The notes under the pieces are model-generated. The model was not told the DNA's origin. It was given only the letters and a program-made list of their open reading frames with translations, and did no database searches. A stretch of 64,000 bases of DNA from Lycorma delicatula (lineage: Eukaryota; Arthropoda; Insecta; Hemiptera; Fulgoridae), in contig NC_134464.1 in NCBI RefSeq assembly GCF_047948215.1, forward strand, positions 4,598,001-4,662,000, written 5' to 3'. Below are positions 20,930 to 34,756 of this stretch, one piece after another. The position numbers and the translations under genes were made by a program. Each line of letters starts with the position of its first letter. Positions within the stretch are counted from its first letter, which is position 1.

Positions 20930-21520
20930 ATTGTCAAACAAAGATACGCGAAATCATAAACATCTCAACTAAACGTGTATGGTGAATTTTGCATAAATGG
21001 TTGGGCATGCAAAAGCTATTGGCAAGATGGATGCCAAGATTACTGAGATCTGATGAAAAGCAGTATAATATTAATCGATTATCTACAGAAGGAAAAAACA
21101 ATCACGGGAGAGTACTATTATACCCCATTATTACAGAGATTCTATATAGTATTGAAGAAAAAGTGGCCTCATTTACCAAAAAAAAAAGTTCTTTCACAAC
21201 AACGCACCAGCTCACTAATTTGTTATTTCACTTGCTACATTGGTTAAATACTTCCTTATCTACCCTACTCTCTAGATTTAGCCTCTTTGACTTTTCTGAC
21301 TTCTTTTCGTTTCCAAACCTAAGGGCTATGGGAAGAAATTTTCATTGAATGAGGAAGTTATTGTTCAAACAGATGAGTATCTTGGAGATACAAATTATAC
21401 TTTTTGGAAGGCATAAGAAAGTTAGAAAATTGCTGCAATAAGTGTATTGAACTAAAAGGGCACTATGTTGAAAAATAAACTGAATTTTTGTAAAAGAAAA
21501 TATTTCTTTATTTTTAAATC
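20930..21520 (+). pseudogene. mariner transposase remnant
   Basis: The fragments in order are MQKLLARWMPRLL, then IDYLQKEKTITGEYYYTPLL (the segment following the second-strand DDE core), WPHLPKKKVL, and a C-terminal CIELKGHYVEK. Several frames are used, parts are missing and no inverted ends are obvious. Confidence 0.65.
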
Positions 21521-23267
21521 ACTGAATTATCAAACAACCCTCTTAAAAAATATTTCACAATATTGAAAGTTACCACCCGAAAAATTTATTATATATTTTG
21601 TTTTAAATTAAAATTTCCATAGATAGAAATATCACATCAATTACTAAAATTAAATTAAAATATAATAATTTTTTTTTAAATTTAATTTAAACTACTTATT
21701 TATTTCTATTTTTAATTTAATTTTAGTAATGAAGTCACATTTCTATACATGGAAATTTTAATTTTTAAAAAAAAATTTTTAAATTTTAAATATAATATAA
21801 AAATAATTTTTAATTTTAATATGTAATTTGATCTGAATAATTTGTTAAAGTAATTTAATGCAACTGATGATGCGAGAAATTAATGAAAGCGCTTTTGCAT
21901 GCATAATGGAATAAGGTAAGTGTCATCCTACTTTATTTATTACCCTGTATTTAGGTTGATCAAATAAATGTAATTTGTATATTAGTACAGAGGAATATGA
22001 TTCTTAAAAGAATTGACGTTAGAAAAAATATATATATACATACATCTTAATATATATAAGCATAGAGAGTGTTAGACTTCCATATACTCAATTTAGTTGT
22101 TCCATATAAAATAAAATAAAAAAATAATGTTTATATGTAGAAATAATCTTAATAGTCCAGTCAATGGGGGGAAAAAAGGATGGATTTTTTAATAAAATTA
22201 GTAGTTAAGGGAAGTACATTAGGAGTTAGATTAGGGTAAGTATAACTTGTTTATGTGCGACTGAACAAAATAGCGGCTGTTCAAAGGGGGTGAAAATTGG
22301 TTTTCAATTTTATAGGCCAAAGTAAAATTCCTGCCAAAAAGGTTCTGAATAAAAGTTGTAGGCAATTGCAGTACCTATAATTTAGGCCCTTAAATGTTGA
22401 ATTTCGTTAATTAGTCACTGCAAAAAGCCAAAAATCATTAAAAATGGCCGTTTTTTGTAAAGCAAATATTTATTGAAAAGTAACTTATTTACCATTTTTA
22501 TTGTTTTAAAGGTTAACTCATGGAATTTTGAATTCAATGAGTGGTTATACAATAAAATTGTTTATTCATTACCGAATACTGTAATTTGTTTTTAAAAAGA
22601 CTCCTCAGGCTACTGTCATTATTTTGGCTTTTAAGAACTTTTTCATGTCCACTTCAAGTGTAATCTATTCTTCAAGATTTGTACTTTTTGTATAATTTTA
22701 TTAAGGGAGATAAAAGTCAATTTGTGTTTAAAATAATGTTGAAATACAGAAATATTTTCTATACAGAAAAGACTTTTCTACTTAATAATTAATAGGTATT
22801 CAAAATTCAATAGTACAAAGATAATTTCAATATATAGAAATAAGAATATATTTTAATTTTCATTCATTTATTCTAATATTAATAATTAATCTATATCAAA
22901 TATTAAGTGCCATTGAAAAAAGCCAGCAATGAATTGCTTAATCCAGCTATTCCAGTCAAGTTATGCAATTCATAACTTGAATAAATTGTCTTTTCATTTT
23001 AACCATTTTAAGCTTTATTTATCTTTATGATAAAATAATTAATTTTTATCAAAAACAATAACCAAAATTATGAATTTTTTTAACATTTTGTAAAAAAAAA
23101 TAATTTATGATACAGTTAAATAATTAAAAAAAAAACTAATTATTGTGAAGGACTTAATCGTAGTTGAATAGTGACTATTATTCTTCTGAGTTCTTGAAAA
23201 ATGAAAACCTTTTTTTCATTTTGAGGGTTCCCATATACAAGGGAAAGCAATGGAGTAAAATTAAGTT
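21521..23267 (+). other. intron 3 spacer, no gene seen
   Basis: AT-rich. The stretch 22250-22470 has the look of an interspersed repeat (runs such as AAATGGCCGTTTTTTGTAAAG), but no borders are visible. Confidence 0.4.
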
Positions 23268-23271
23268 TTAA

Positions 23272-24280
23272 CCTTTTCAAATCATGTAGCCTTGGAACTG
23301 ACTATGTACGGCGTCAGTTTTAAAACGCTGTTACAAAATCATTTTATACAGCATCTAAGTCGGTTATTTTTTTTATATTCACAAAGGAATCAGTTTTATT
23401 ACACAATTTGAACGACGTTTATACGATGTGAAATGTTTTATTTAGACTAGAAAGAATATGACCATTTTTTTCTCAGAAATGTGCTTGTATGTGTGACTTG
23501 TGTATTATAATTGCTATGAGGATTACGGATTTATTTATTATTTACAAAAATAGCTTATCTTACTAGCAACATATCGATGTATTGAAACACATAATAAATT
23601 ATGATATACGGTACACACAAAAAAAAAGGAATTTGTGATCATAAATATGTCACTTTTACTTGAGGTCTATAAATATCTTTTCTGACAAATGATATCGGTA
23701 AACATGTAACACACATCGATTCGTAATGAATAACAGTATACAGTAAAAATGGTTTTTTGTCAATCTGAATAGCCTTTTGAGTGGTGGGGATTTTTATAAA
23801 ACGTAGTTTTCTGCATCTACTTTCACTTATACTAACATATGTTACTAATCTGTGATTTATGATACGGGTTTTTCATCATATTTTGCCCAATTTGCAACCG
23901 ATTTGCTTGAAAATATTATTTTTAAAATCAGCAAACTATGTTTCATAAACACAAAGCAAAAACAAACAATTTTTAAAAATTTTAATTTAAAAAGTAAAAA
24001 TTTTACTGCGTTTTTGCTAATAAAAAACGCAGTAGAAATGTGTAAAAAAATTCTGCAATTAAATTATCGTAATTTTTGTACTGTTTCAATTTTTTGTTGT
24101 TACAGGCATAAAAAATATCCAATCGTAACGGTTTTTTTTTGTTAGAATCTGTTAAATCTCTTAAATATATTGTAATTTTTTTCACAAGAGCGTAGCATAA
24201 GACTATGAACGGAGGCAATCAGATACTAACATATTTTCGCGGAGCGCTGATCAACCGCGGATCATTGTGATGGGAATAGG
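23272..24280 (+). mobile_element. piggyBac-type MITE, copy 2
   Basis: This is a 1,009-bp relative of the copy in the polymerase, in the same orientation, flanked by TTAA (23268-23271 and 24281-24284). It starts CCTTTTCAAATCATGTAGCC and ends GATGGGAATAGG. It differs from copy 1 by scattered substitutions and small insertions (for example 23980-24000). Confidence 0.85.
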
Positions 24281-24284
24281 TTAA

Positions 24285-25078
24285 AACAACAATCAGTAAG
24301 TAGTGATAATAAAATTAAAAAGAAACTTTTTAAAATTATTTAAAAAATAAAAAGGTAACCCTTAATTCTTAATATACAAAGTTGTAATTTCCTAGGGAAG
24401 GTTGAAGATTTTTGACTATTTATATTTATATTTTTTTTTAGAAATACTAAAGGTTATATGGTAGCACATAACCAAAAAATTAGGATTTTTACGTTTTAAA
24501 TATGATGGGTAACTTTGCAAAATGGATTTAAATTTAAAATATTTTTTAAAAATTAAAAAAAATATTATTTGATATCACTGATCACTGAAGTGGGTTAGGC
24601 AAAAAATGTTTACATTGGTTTGAAGGCTTATTGATGTAGAAAATATAAATGTCAAAACTTCCTTAACTTCTAAGTAAAAGCAGAAAAACAGTATTTTTTG
24701 GGGGGAGGGGTGAATTATTAAATCTATTACATAAAAGTTTTTGATAATTTGTGATTTTTATAAAAAAACTCAACTTTTGCAAGAAATTTTTTTTTTTACT
24801 TAATACAAGATTTGAAATTCTATTTAGATTAAAACACCCCCACTCTTTTTCCAAAAATTTAATATATTTTTTACCCCAAAGATAGTACCCAAATGTACAC
24901 ATGTACATCCCATATATACGACCAAATACAGACCAACATACTTATGTAAAAATGTTCGTCTGACAAAATTTTTTTTTTGGACTGGGGAGCATTGGAATAA
25001 ATTTTTTTTCAGATTATTTACAATTTATTTAAATCTATTTTTTTTTCGTTAAAATACTTTTTTTAATATCTACTTAAG
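24285..25078 (+). other. intron 3 spacer, no gene seen
   Basis: AT-rich with poly-T and poly-A runs. No supported coding frame. Confidence 0.4.
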
Positions 25079-27130
25079 GCACAAAACTCAAGTCAGACAC
25101 ACGACGGAACGCTGGCAACAAAGTGCGAGTGTCATATGAAAATCTGGATAGCTGGAGCTGGACTTGTTCTGACACCAGAGAAGACAGAGTTGGTTATTGT
25201 TACTGCTACTGCAAGAAGACCAACACTGAGGGTGATCCTGGATGGAAAAGAGGTAGTATCACAGCCAGCGATCATATATCTGGGTGTACGGGTAGACTCT
25301 AGACTTAGGTTTGGGGCCATGGACTCCAGGCATTCGAAAAGGCTGAGAAAACAAGGAAACTGATAGTTCACCTTCTGCCAAATAAAGGGGAACCATCTCT
25401 ACAGAGGAAAAAGCTGCTGACAGGGGTGGTGTATTCGGCTCTACTGTATGGTGTCTAGCTGTGGTCAGGTGTATTGAAGTACGCCAAATACAGAGGTAAA
25501 CTTGAGTCTGTTCATAAGTGTTGCCTTCGGGTGGCATCAGCCTATAGGACGGTCTCACGAGAAGCAGTAGAGGTTTTAGCCGGACTCCTGCCTGTAGATT
25601 TAGAAATTATACAGCGCTGCAGGCTTTTGGAACTTGGACCGCTGTTTGCAGCAGAAAAGAAGAGAATGAAAAAGGAAATTCCAGATGAGCTGATGGATAT
25701 GTGACAGGAGCGGTGGAACTGGTCTACGAAGGGTAGATGGACCCATCAGCTCATTAGTAATGTTAAAGATGTAATAGGAGACATGGCTCACTGGGATACA
25801 AGACAACACAGTTTCTGGCGGATCATGGAGGTTTTAGATCTTACCTATACAGATTTAGGCTTGACCATGCGGATACCTACTACTCTAAATGTGTGTGTAG
25901 GAAAACCCCCTTCACGTATTTTTTGCATGTCCAAGATTCACCGATGAAAGGAGCAAGATGCTTGAAAAACTAAACATTGATCACATGTTTTGCCCTGAGG
26001 AGACACAAAGGATTCTCACGCAGGATGAGGCACAGTGGAGGGCAGTGAAAGACTTCGTCAAGATAGTGATGAGAAATCTACATGCATATGGGGAGAACTG
26101 AAATGGAGCATGGTGCCGGAGAGAACGTGGACAGACAGGCCAACATCTGAGTACATAGGGGGCCCCTCGAACTTGTGCGGGGTCATCTGGGTGCAATGAG
26201 GACAGGGGCACTCTGTCTTTGTGCTTGATGGTGACCGTAGCAGAATGAGGTATGATCAGCTATGCTTGACGAGGAATGGGCATCATTACTTAATGTTTGC
26301 TTGTGAATTGAGAGTAATTGTGTAAGGTGTGTACTAATAACTTTGATGTTTTCACTTATATGTATTCTTTATACTATATGTTGTATACTTGTATTATTTG
26401 ATTTCCTGTGGTATGATTATTTTTGTGCTATGATTGATTTTGATAATGTGAAGTTGAGCTGTTGTGATTGTGACTTCATTGTAATTGAGGTAGGTAGGTA
26501 AGTAAATATGATTTATAGTGAGTAAATAAGTTTGATTGCATTTTGTGCATTATATGATATGTATTTGTTAGGTTAGTTTTGTTTTATGATTGTCTAGTAT
26601 ACTGACGAGCGTCTGATGACTGTGATAGATGATTATTGAACATGTACTGCAGTACGTTTTGAACCTGTATGTATTTTGGTGTAGATTTCTTTGTCTTTTA
26701 GTTTTATTATCACTGTGATTGACCTATGCAATACAGAGTATGCATGATGGTGTGACCCTATGATCCGTGATTAGATGCTTAACGAATGTGTTCTAATCTG
26801 AGTATGTGTTCTTGCTGCATAACCTTTAATCTTGTTTTGTGTGATGTAGTACACAATACCTCATTTGTGAGTAAACTAAGCATTACTGTTTATGTAATGT
26901 GTATGGATGTATTACACCCCTCCCCATCCGCCCATCTAGATGAAAAGCTTGCTTAAGCCGTTTGAGGAAGGGTAGGGAGCCAGGGGAGGGAGAGGAGTTT
27001 TAGTCAGTAGGGTGCAGCTACACTTAGGCTTCTAACAACATCTAGGCAGAACCCATGCAAGTCCGACACTCCCCCACTTGTGTGGGGGTACATGAATGGT
27101 ATTTCTCCGGCTCATCATTACAAAAAAGGG
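25079..27130 (+). mobile_element. 5'-truncated R1/Jockey-like LINE
   Basis: The 5' half of this fragment encodes the end of the RT domain and the C-terminal region in shifting frames. AGLVLTPEKTELVIVTA and AIIYLGVRVDSRLRFGA are the RT thumb-adjacent LGV motif of R1/Jockey LINEs. LLTGVVYSALLYG, LESVHKCCLRVASAYRT and a cysteine/histidine block near 25900 (with F...DERSKMLEKL) follow. From about 26250 a non-coding 3' UTR runs to an A-rich end near 27120-27130. Multiple frameshifts make it dead. Confidence 0.75.
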
Positions 27131-27159
27131 CACAAAACGTAAAAAAAAATTTTCTTTTT

Positions 27160-29480
27160 GTCTTTAGTAATTTGACTGGTTTGATGCAGCACTCCAAGAT
27201 TCCTTATCTAGTGCTAGTCGTTTCATGTTGGTATACCTCCTATATCCTACATCCCTAACAATTTGTTTTACATATTTCAGACGTTGCCTGCCTACACAAT
27301 TTTTCCCTTCTACCTATCCCTCTAATATCAAAGCGATTATTCCAGAATGCCTTAATATGTATGTGGTCTATAAGTCTGCCTCTTCTTTTAATTATATTTT
27401 TCCAAATGCTTCAATCTTCACCGATTTGCCGCAACACCTCTTCATTTGTCACTTTATTCACCCATCTGATTTTTAACATTCTCCTATAGCATCGCATTTC
27501 AAAAGCTTCTAATCTTTTCTTCTCAGGTACTCTGATTGTCCAAGTTTCACTTCCATATAAAGCTACGCTCCAAACATATACTTTCAAAAATCTTTTCCTG
27601 ATGTTTAAATTAATTTTTGATGTAAACAAATTATATTTCTGACTGAAGGCTCATTTTGCCTGTGCTATTCGGCACTTTGTATCGCTCCTGCTTTGTCCAT
27701 CTTTAATAATTCGACTTCCCAAATAACAAAATTCTTCTACCTCCATAATCTTTTCTCCTCCTATTTTTATATTCAGTGATCCATCTTCGTTATTTCTACT
27801 ACATTTCATTACTTTCGTTTTGATCTTTTTTAATTTCATGCAGTAGTTCTTGTGTAGGACTTCATCCATGCTGTTCATTGTTCCTTCTAAATCTTTTTTA
27901 CTTTCAGCTAGAATTACTATATCATCAGCAAATCATAGCATCTTTATCTTTTCACCTTGTACTGTTACTCCAAATCTAAATTGTTCTTTAAAATCATTAA
28001 CTGTAGTTCTATATAAAGATTAAAAAGTAACGGGGATAGGGAACATCCTTGTCAGACTCCCTTTCTTATTACAGCTTCTTTCTTATGTTCTTCAATTATT
28101 ACTGTTGCTGTTTGGTTCCTCTAAATGTTAGCAATCCTTCTATTTCTGAATTTGAGCCCTAATTTTTTAAAAATGCTGAACATTTTATCAGTTTATGTTA
28201 TCAAATGCCTTCTCTAGGTCTACAGATGCCAAGTATGTTGGTTTGTTTTTCTTTAATCTTCCTTCTACTATTAATCTGAGCCCAAAAATTGCTTCCTTTG
28301 TTCCTATACTTTTCCTGAAACCAAATTGGTCTTTTCCTAACACTTCTTCCACTCTCTTTTCAATTCTTCTGTAGAGAATTCTTGTTAAGATTTTTGATGC
28401 ATACCTAGTTAAGCTAATTGTTCTGAATTCTTCACATTTATCTGCTCATGCTTTCGTTGGTATCATGACTATAACACTCTTTTTGAAGTCTAATAGAACT
28501 TCGCCCTTTTTTGTAAATATTACGCAAGAGTTTATATAATCTATCAATTGCTTCCTCAGCTGCACTGCGCGGTAATTCTACAGATATTCCTTCTATTCTA
28601 GGAGCCTTTCTGCCATTAGAATCTTTTAATGCTCTCTAAAATTCAGATCTCAGTACTGTTTCTCCCCTTTCATCCTCTTCGACTTCCTCTTCTACCTCTA
28701 TAACAGCATTTTCTAATTCATTTCTTGCGCATAACTCAATATATTCCACCAACCTATCGACTTCGCCTTTCATATTATAAATCGGAGTACTATCTTTGTT
28801 TAACACATTATTAGATTTTAATTTATGTATGCCAAAATTTTCCTTAACTTTCCTATATGCTCCATCTATTTTACCAATGTTCATTTCTCTTTCCACTTCT
28901 GAACACTTTTCTTTAATCCACTCTTCTTTCGCTAGTTTGCACTTCCTATTTATAGTATTTTTTTTAATTGTTGATCGTTCCTTTTACTTTCTTCATCACC
29001 AGCATTCTTATATTTTCTACGTTCATCCATCCATCAGCTGCAATATATCGTCTGAAATCCAAGATTTTCTACCAGTTCTCTTTGTTCTGCCTAAGTTTGC
29101 TTCTGTTGATTTAAGAATTTCCATTTTTACATTCTCCATTCTTCTTCTACATTTTCTACCTTATCTTTTTTACTCAGACCTCTTGCGATGTCCTCCTCAA
29201 AAATCTTCTTTATCTCCTTTTCCTCAAGCTTCTCTAAATTCCATCAATTCATGTGACACCTTTTCTTCAGGTTTTTAAACCCCAATCTACATTTCATTAT
29301 CACTAAATTATGGTCACTATCTATGTCTGCTTCAGGGTAAGCTTTGCAGTCGACGAGTTGATTTCTAAATCTTTGCTCAACCATGATATCATCTATCTGA
29401 TACCTTGCAGTAAGTATCACATGGATTTTTCCATATGTATATTCTTCTATTATGATTTTTAAAGTAGATGTTGCCAATTA
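27160..29480 (-). mobile_element. LINE family B, copy 1 (endonuclease/RT remnant)
   Basis: Read leftward from 29480, an endonuclease-end frame has ADIDSDHNLVIMKCRLGF. A linker frame has MNIGKIDGAYRKVKENFG. RT motifs follow in several frames: a FRK...GT.EAI-type block near 28320, an AFDN-type box near 28200 and FADD-like sequence near 27930. Then YCMKLKKIKTKVMKCSRNN, EEFCYLGSRIIKDGQS and the C-terminal VWSVALYGSETWTI...RLEAFEMRCYRRML. The 3' end is the complement of GTCAAAT-ACTAAAGACA followed by A's. Its clade is uncertain. Copies or fragments occur at 49.3-51.5, 57.55 and 30.7 kb. Confidence 0.8.
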
Positions 29481-29728
29481 ATAAATTATACTTCATGCAA
29501 AACTCTATAAGTCAGCCCCCTCTTCCACTCCTTTTGCCCAGCCCATATTCACCCACTATATTTTTAAAAAAAACTCAAAAAAATATAATTTAAAATTTTT
29601 TTAACCAATTTAAATACTTTCCCATTATAGCTATAGCATCACCATGTACGCTGCTTTACAATGAGGAAAATAATCATAATTTGAACTAATTACATATATT
29701 TAAACAGAAAAAATTTCTAGAATTTTAC

Positions 29729-29898
29729 CTATTGTGCTGTTAGGAGGTTCCCCGCCAGTTGCAATGTTATAATCTGTCGATTCATTACTGTCTTCAGAAC
29801 CAATTGTTGGTTCAATAGATGATGTGCGAGGACTGCAATGTGGCGTTTCAGATGCTCTTTTGTTAAGAACTTGCATTTCTATACCTTCTTCTTCACCT
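29729..29898 (-). CDS. pcx: pecanex-like protein, exon 3
   Basis: This exon encodes about 57 hydrophilic residues, including EEEGIEMQVLNKRASE and a Ser/Thr-rich stretch, as expected for the soluble linker after the first pecanex membrane segments. The acceptor is TTTAG|AGG with the exon starting at 29898. The donor is ATAG|GTAAAA at 29729/29728. Entry phase 2 and exit phase 1 agree with exons 2 and 4. The exon boundary codon reads R (AG + A), which supports real splicing. No damage is seen. Confidence 0.85.
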
Positions 29899-30689
29899 CT
29901 AAATCAAAAATTAAACCAAAATTTACATCTGTATAAATTTATGTATTAGACAAAGTTAAGATAATTCTTATTACTAAACGAGTGATAAAAGTTCAGGTTG
30001 TGAATAGGGATATTAATAATTTTATATATACATTATCATAACCTATCCGATGAAAAATATTTTTGATATACCATGACACATAAAAGAGCAACAAGTAATT
30101 CATACTTCAGCACTACCTAACAGATGGTTACATCAGTCCTTTACATATAACAAATCAAATTCTTCAAAATATAAAATAGAGCATTTTTTCTTAATTAAAG
30201 AACTTAATATGATCCAGTACGTAGCAATAAATAATTATTATTAATATAACAAGGTGACAGAGGCACAAAGAAGAAGCAGTACATGAATTGAATGAAATGT
30301 TTGAGAAAGGAGCAACCATTCAAGAAGAAAAAATAAACATTTGGTAACCACATTATTCTTTTATCAAAAAACAAAGATTTATTAAGACACTGCTAGAAAA
30401 AAATTTACTTTAAAAATAAATAAGTGAAACAAAGGTGATGAAATTTAATAAAAAGCACAATGAAAAATTAAACACTAAGATAGGAAATGATAAACATATA
30501 AATACAATATAATAAAATAAATATCATATAAGAACTTTGTTATTTGAAATTCTGTCATCTATGTAGTAAAATTTCAAAGGATGAACAAAACAATAAAAAA
30601 ATTAAAAGCAAGCAGACTGGCACAAACAAGCACTCTTACAAAAAATAAATCTGCAACTATCAATTTTAGATCTAAAGATTGTAAAGACA

Positions 30690-31120
30690 TTTTTGAAAAT
30701 ATGTGTTGAATGAATGATAGTGAAATGTGGACGATGAAAAAAATGTGGACGATAGGAGATTTTTCTCCAGAAAGGAGATGAATAGAGGCCTTTAAATTGT
30801 GAAGTTACAGGAGGAAGTTGAAGATTAAGTAAACAGACAAAATTTGAAATGAAAATCTCTTAAAATGAAGAGGACGGAAGAGAAATTTGTGGTAGCATCT
30901 TATAAGGAGTCAAAACTAACTTAGTTAGCGATTTATTAAGATATCCACGTTTAGTTAATTTGGTAGCACAGAGATATGGACAAAGTAAAAGCTGCAGAGG
31001 AAGACAATGATTAAAATATATTAAACAGATGAATGAGTATGAGATAAATATGGAGGTAAGAGATTAGAGAAGAATAGAATAAAATGGAGAATATAATCAA
31101 ACTAGTCAAATGACAGGTGA
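30690..31120 (+). pseudogene. LINE family B-like C-terminal remnant
   Basis: A much-decayed plus-strand copy of the RT C-terminal region. It reads SEMWTM, then RIEAFKLWSYRRKLKIK-like sequence with stops, LLRYPRLVNLVAQRYGQS, and a final ACTAGTCAAATGACAGGTGA resembling the family B 3' end. Confidence 0.5.
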
Positions 31121-33503
31121 CTTCAAAAAAATAAATAAAATAAATTAATAAAGGTAAAAACTGATGACATTAACAATTGCAATGAAAGCAGTTGTGTATA
31201 AAATAAAATGTAATGAAAAAACTGTAAAAATGTTTTGCATATATTGAGAGGCACAAGTTCTAAAATTGATTTTAAGAATACATAATACATATAGGTTTAT
31301 AAAATAAGATAAATAAAAATCCAAAGTATGAGATCTAATTTTAAAGATATGAACACAACTTTCAAAAGTAGAAAAGATATGAATTTTAGAAATTCAAAAT
31401 TCTCGAATGATATACAAAAACAAAAATGTACGTAAATGTTGATAATGAAAACACTCGCATGAATATTAATCTAATTTAATTATCAGTTCACATTTTTGAA
31501 AGTAGAACTCATAGAAATATCCAGTGGAAGAGTAAGTTGTGGAATACTACTCTGATATTTCTTCTACCTGTTGTAAATGCAACTACAAAAAGAGTAGAAG
31601 GTTTCTGTGGAAATTTCTATCTGTGCACACTAAAGTTTTAGTACATTTTACAGTATACTTATTGTTCCTTTTGTGATGGGTCTGCTACATTTTGCCATAT
31701 ATTTGGTAATTTTTTTGAGAATGGGAACCTCTCACAAAAAGTACCATAACCCAGTGATGTAAAAGTCACGGCCCAAGGGAGTATAACCTCAGTTAAAGAG
31801 TCACTAGCAATGGAATCTGGATATACGGGAACCACTAGTTTTACAGAGCCCTAACACAGTAAGCATGCACCGCTCTACTATGCCCAGTTCACTGGTCCTT
31901 GTATGACAGAACAATTAAACACAAAAATATCAGAAAAAATTCACTCTCAAAATATTTCTGTGTAGGGGGTTTAATAAACATCTCTGTATAGAAGAATCTT
32001 CTCTGAAGAGTTTGAAGCCTGCAAAATATTTGTGAAAGAAAATATACTTTGTGTTATACTACAGACAAAGTTTATACCAAATACAAAGAAAGTGACTTCA
32101 AAGACAGCTGTTCTTTATTACCAAACAAATAAACAGTGCTAACATTGTAGGCCCGATAAAAGAAACTAGGAAACAGCTTTCAGCCTGCTTGTAGAAGTAC
32201 CATATGATTGCTGAGAAGCCTTTGAGCAGACTTCCCAGCAAGACAGTTACCTGCTCGGTCACAAAATCTGGAAAATGTGAAAATTCCATGATGAAACTTA
32301 AATTACACAAAAGGTGTTATTGTTTACAAGGACCTTCTTAACTGTATACAAGAGTAAGTCATTACTGAATTATCTTCTTAAGATTTAATAGTGTACAGAA
32401 CATTTACAGCGAGGAGGGAAGGACAGACAATACAATCAGTGTCTCATGTTATTCAACAGAACTGACTTACCTGAGAAGATATGGCCAGGTATATGGCCAC
32501 TGGCTACCGATTAATCCATACATTCTCTATCCATTGCATTGTTTTAGATATCAACATTTTGGTTATACTATGAACACATGCACTCAAAACCAGATAAAAA
32601 CTGCCACCGATCATTTTTACAGCGCCGACTACATGTATGTAGAACACTGTTCTAGCAGAAAATTGCACCCGTATGCAAAGCAAGTTCACAGTATGGGGCC
32701 AGAGGCTGAGAAGCGATATAAGTTAAATAGTACATGATTGTGAGCTCCCAAGTTGATGTTGGCTATATTTGGTAAAAGTTCAGGCTCTACTGACACCTTG
32801 AAACAAGCTCCTGCATGTGATTTTTTCATCATAATTTTTTATTGAAAATGAGTCTAAAAAATAACATTCCTCTTTTCATGTAAAAATGAAATTGTCTAAT
32901 TTGAGAGTTGGATAAGGATACCCCTTTTATTTTGTAATAAAAATGTATCAAGATGTCTTTTCCCATGAGAAACAAATGCCAATTTCTAAGGCTTTGTTGT
33001 ATAGCAAGTTAATTGTTTTTTTTGTCATTTTATCTGATCATACCTGTATATAAGGTGGTATATTAAATTACTAATTCACCAGCAAAACCTAACTAGCTGG
33101 GAATGATTTCTGTCAGGGTGTTAATTGCTATGATAGAGGGTTCTACTGAGCAGGCACTCTTGAGTGAAATCATTATTGAGCTGTTAGTAAGCATCACTGA
33201 TTTTTACTTACGGTTTCAAGAAACTGTTCCCAATGCAAGTTTATAAATATGTTTAGGGTGCAAGTAAGAGATGTGGAAAACAATTTTTCCTACGGAAGTT
33301 TTTCTTTTTTTTAAGTAGTTGTTAATTGACTTTTTTGGTTATATCTTATAAGGATCTTTGTTTCACAAGATGGTTGTACAATCTAGTTTATGGCAGAATT
33401 AGGAAGTTGTAAAAATGAAGGCATAAAAATCTCATTTGAACCAAAGGTGTAATCAGTTAATTTTTTCAGAATGATGTCTATGCGAGTTATATTGAAGGAC
33501 AAA
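31121..33503 (+). other. intron 2-3 boundary region, no gene seen
   Basis: This lies in intron 2, between exons 2 and 3. Two antisense-overlapping frames at 32098-32737 show hydrophobic runs but no motif or splice context. The region 31680-32760 is richer in GC than its neighbours and may be an old repeat. Confidence 0.35.
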
Positions 33504-34754
33504 CGAGGTGTGTGAGAAAAGTAATGAGACTGACTCATTACTTTTAACTGGGTTGAGTTCCCTTCAAAGTAGTTCCCTTGGGTGGAGTCGTTGTTCCCAC
33601 TCCTGGTAGCAGCGCTGGAAGGCTTCAACTGGTAGGGCTTTTAACTGGTTGGTCACAGTCTTTTAAATGTTCTTAGAGTTCCAAAATGACGTCCTTTTAA
33701 GACATGTTTCAATTTTGGGAAAAGGAAAGAGTCGCAATAAGTCAAATCAGGTGAATAGGGGGATTGAGGAACTGTAGGAATGCGTTTTTAGGTAAAAAAT
33801 TCTGTGCTGGAAATGGCTGTGGGACACGGGGCATTGTCATGATGAAGCATCTACTTGTCTGCAATGTCTAGTCTCACGCGAATTATTCTTTTCCTGAGCC
33901 TTTCAAGGACACCTTTGTAAAACACTTTGTTGACAGTTTGTCCTGGAGGAACAAATTCTTTATGCACGATACCCCTACTGTCAAAAAAGCAAATTAGCAT
34001 GGTTTAGATCTTTGATTTGCTCATTCGACATTTTTTCGGTCGAGGAGATGACAGAGTGTGCCACTCTTCGCTTTGCCACTTTGTTTCAGCATCGTACTCA
34101 AATATCCAGGATTCATCACCTGTGATCACACGATTGTAGAATTCTTGGTCATTGTCAATCCTCTCAAGAAGATCAACGCACACATTTCTTTGATTGTCCT
34201 TCTGTTCTGTTGTGAGGTTTTTCAGCACCGATTTTGCACAAACCTTTCGCATGTCCAAATAGTCTGTCAAAATTTGATGTATGATGAAAGTGTTTAAACT
34301 TAACTGTTCACTCATCATCCTTATTGTTAAACGACAGTCTGATCTCACAACAACCCTCACACGCTCAATGTTTTCGTCAGTTTTTGAAGTTGAAGGTCTC
34401 CCTGAGCGAGGTTGATCTTCAACGTGTTCTCGGCCTTCCAAAAATGATTTGTGCCAGCAGAAACTTGTGTTCTTGATAAGCAATGTTCCCCATAGGCCTG
34501 TTTCAACTTTTTAATGGTCACTCTTGCGGATTCCCCAAGTTTAACACAAAACTTGATCGCACAACATTGCTCTAAATTCCGATGCTACATTTTCATAACA
34601 CAACTTCACCGATGGCGCGGTCAAAAATAATATGTTGGCTGAACAGAGTTGAAACTCGTACTGAGCATGTGGAAGGGATGAACAAACCGGTAGACACAGC
34701 ATTGCCAGATCGCTTGCAGTATTACCAATCTCATTACTTTTCTCACACACCTTG
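33504..34754 (-). mobile_element. mariner element, 1.25 kb, broken
   Basis: Inverted ends GGTGTGTGAGAAAAGTAATG (33507) and complement (34729-34751). TA is present at 34755-34756 on the right and mutated on the left. The leftward transposase frame 34004-34483 has FLEGREHVEDQPRSGRPSTS, then TDENIERVRVVVRSDCRLTI, VCAKSVLKNLTTEQK, VITGDESWIFEYDAETK (first catalytic Asp) and HTLSSPRPKKCRMSKSK. The second and third catalytic blocks lie in other frames to 33560. It is inactive. Confidence 0.88.
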
Positions 34755-34756
34755 TA

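Noticed and set aside
32098..32310. 70-codon minus-strand frame with a membrane-like tail
   Set aside because: It was considered as a pecanex exon, but phases 2 and 1 of the flanking exons already join directly and no acceptor or donor pair is present.
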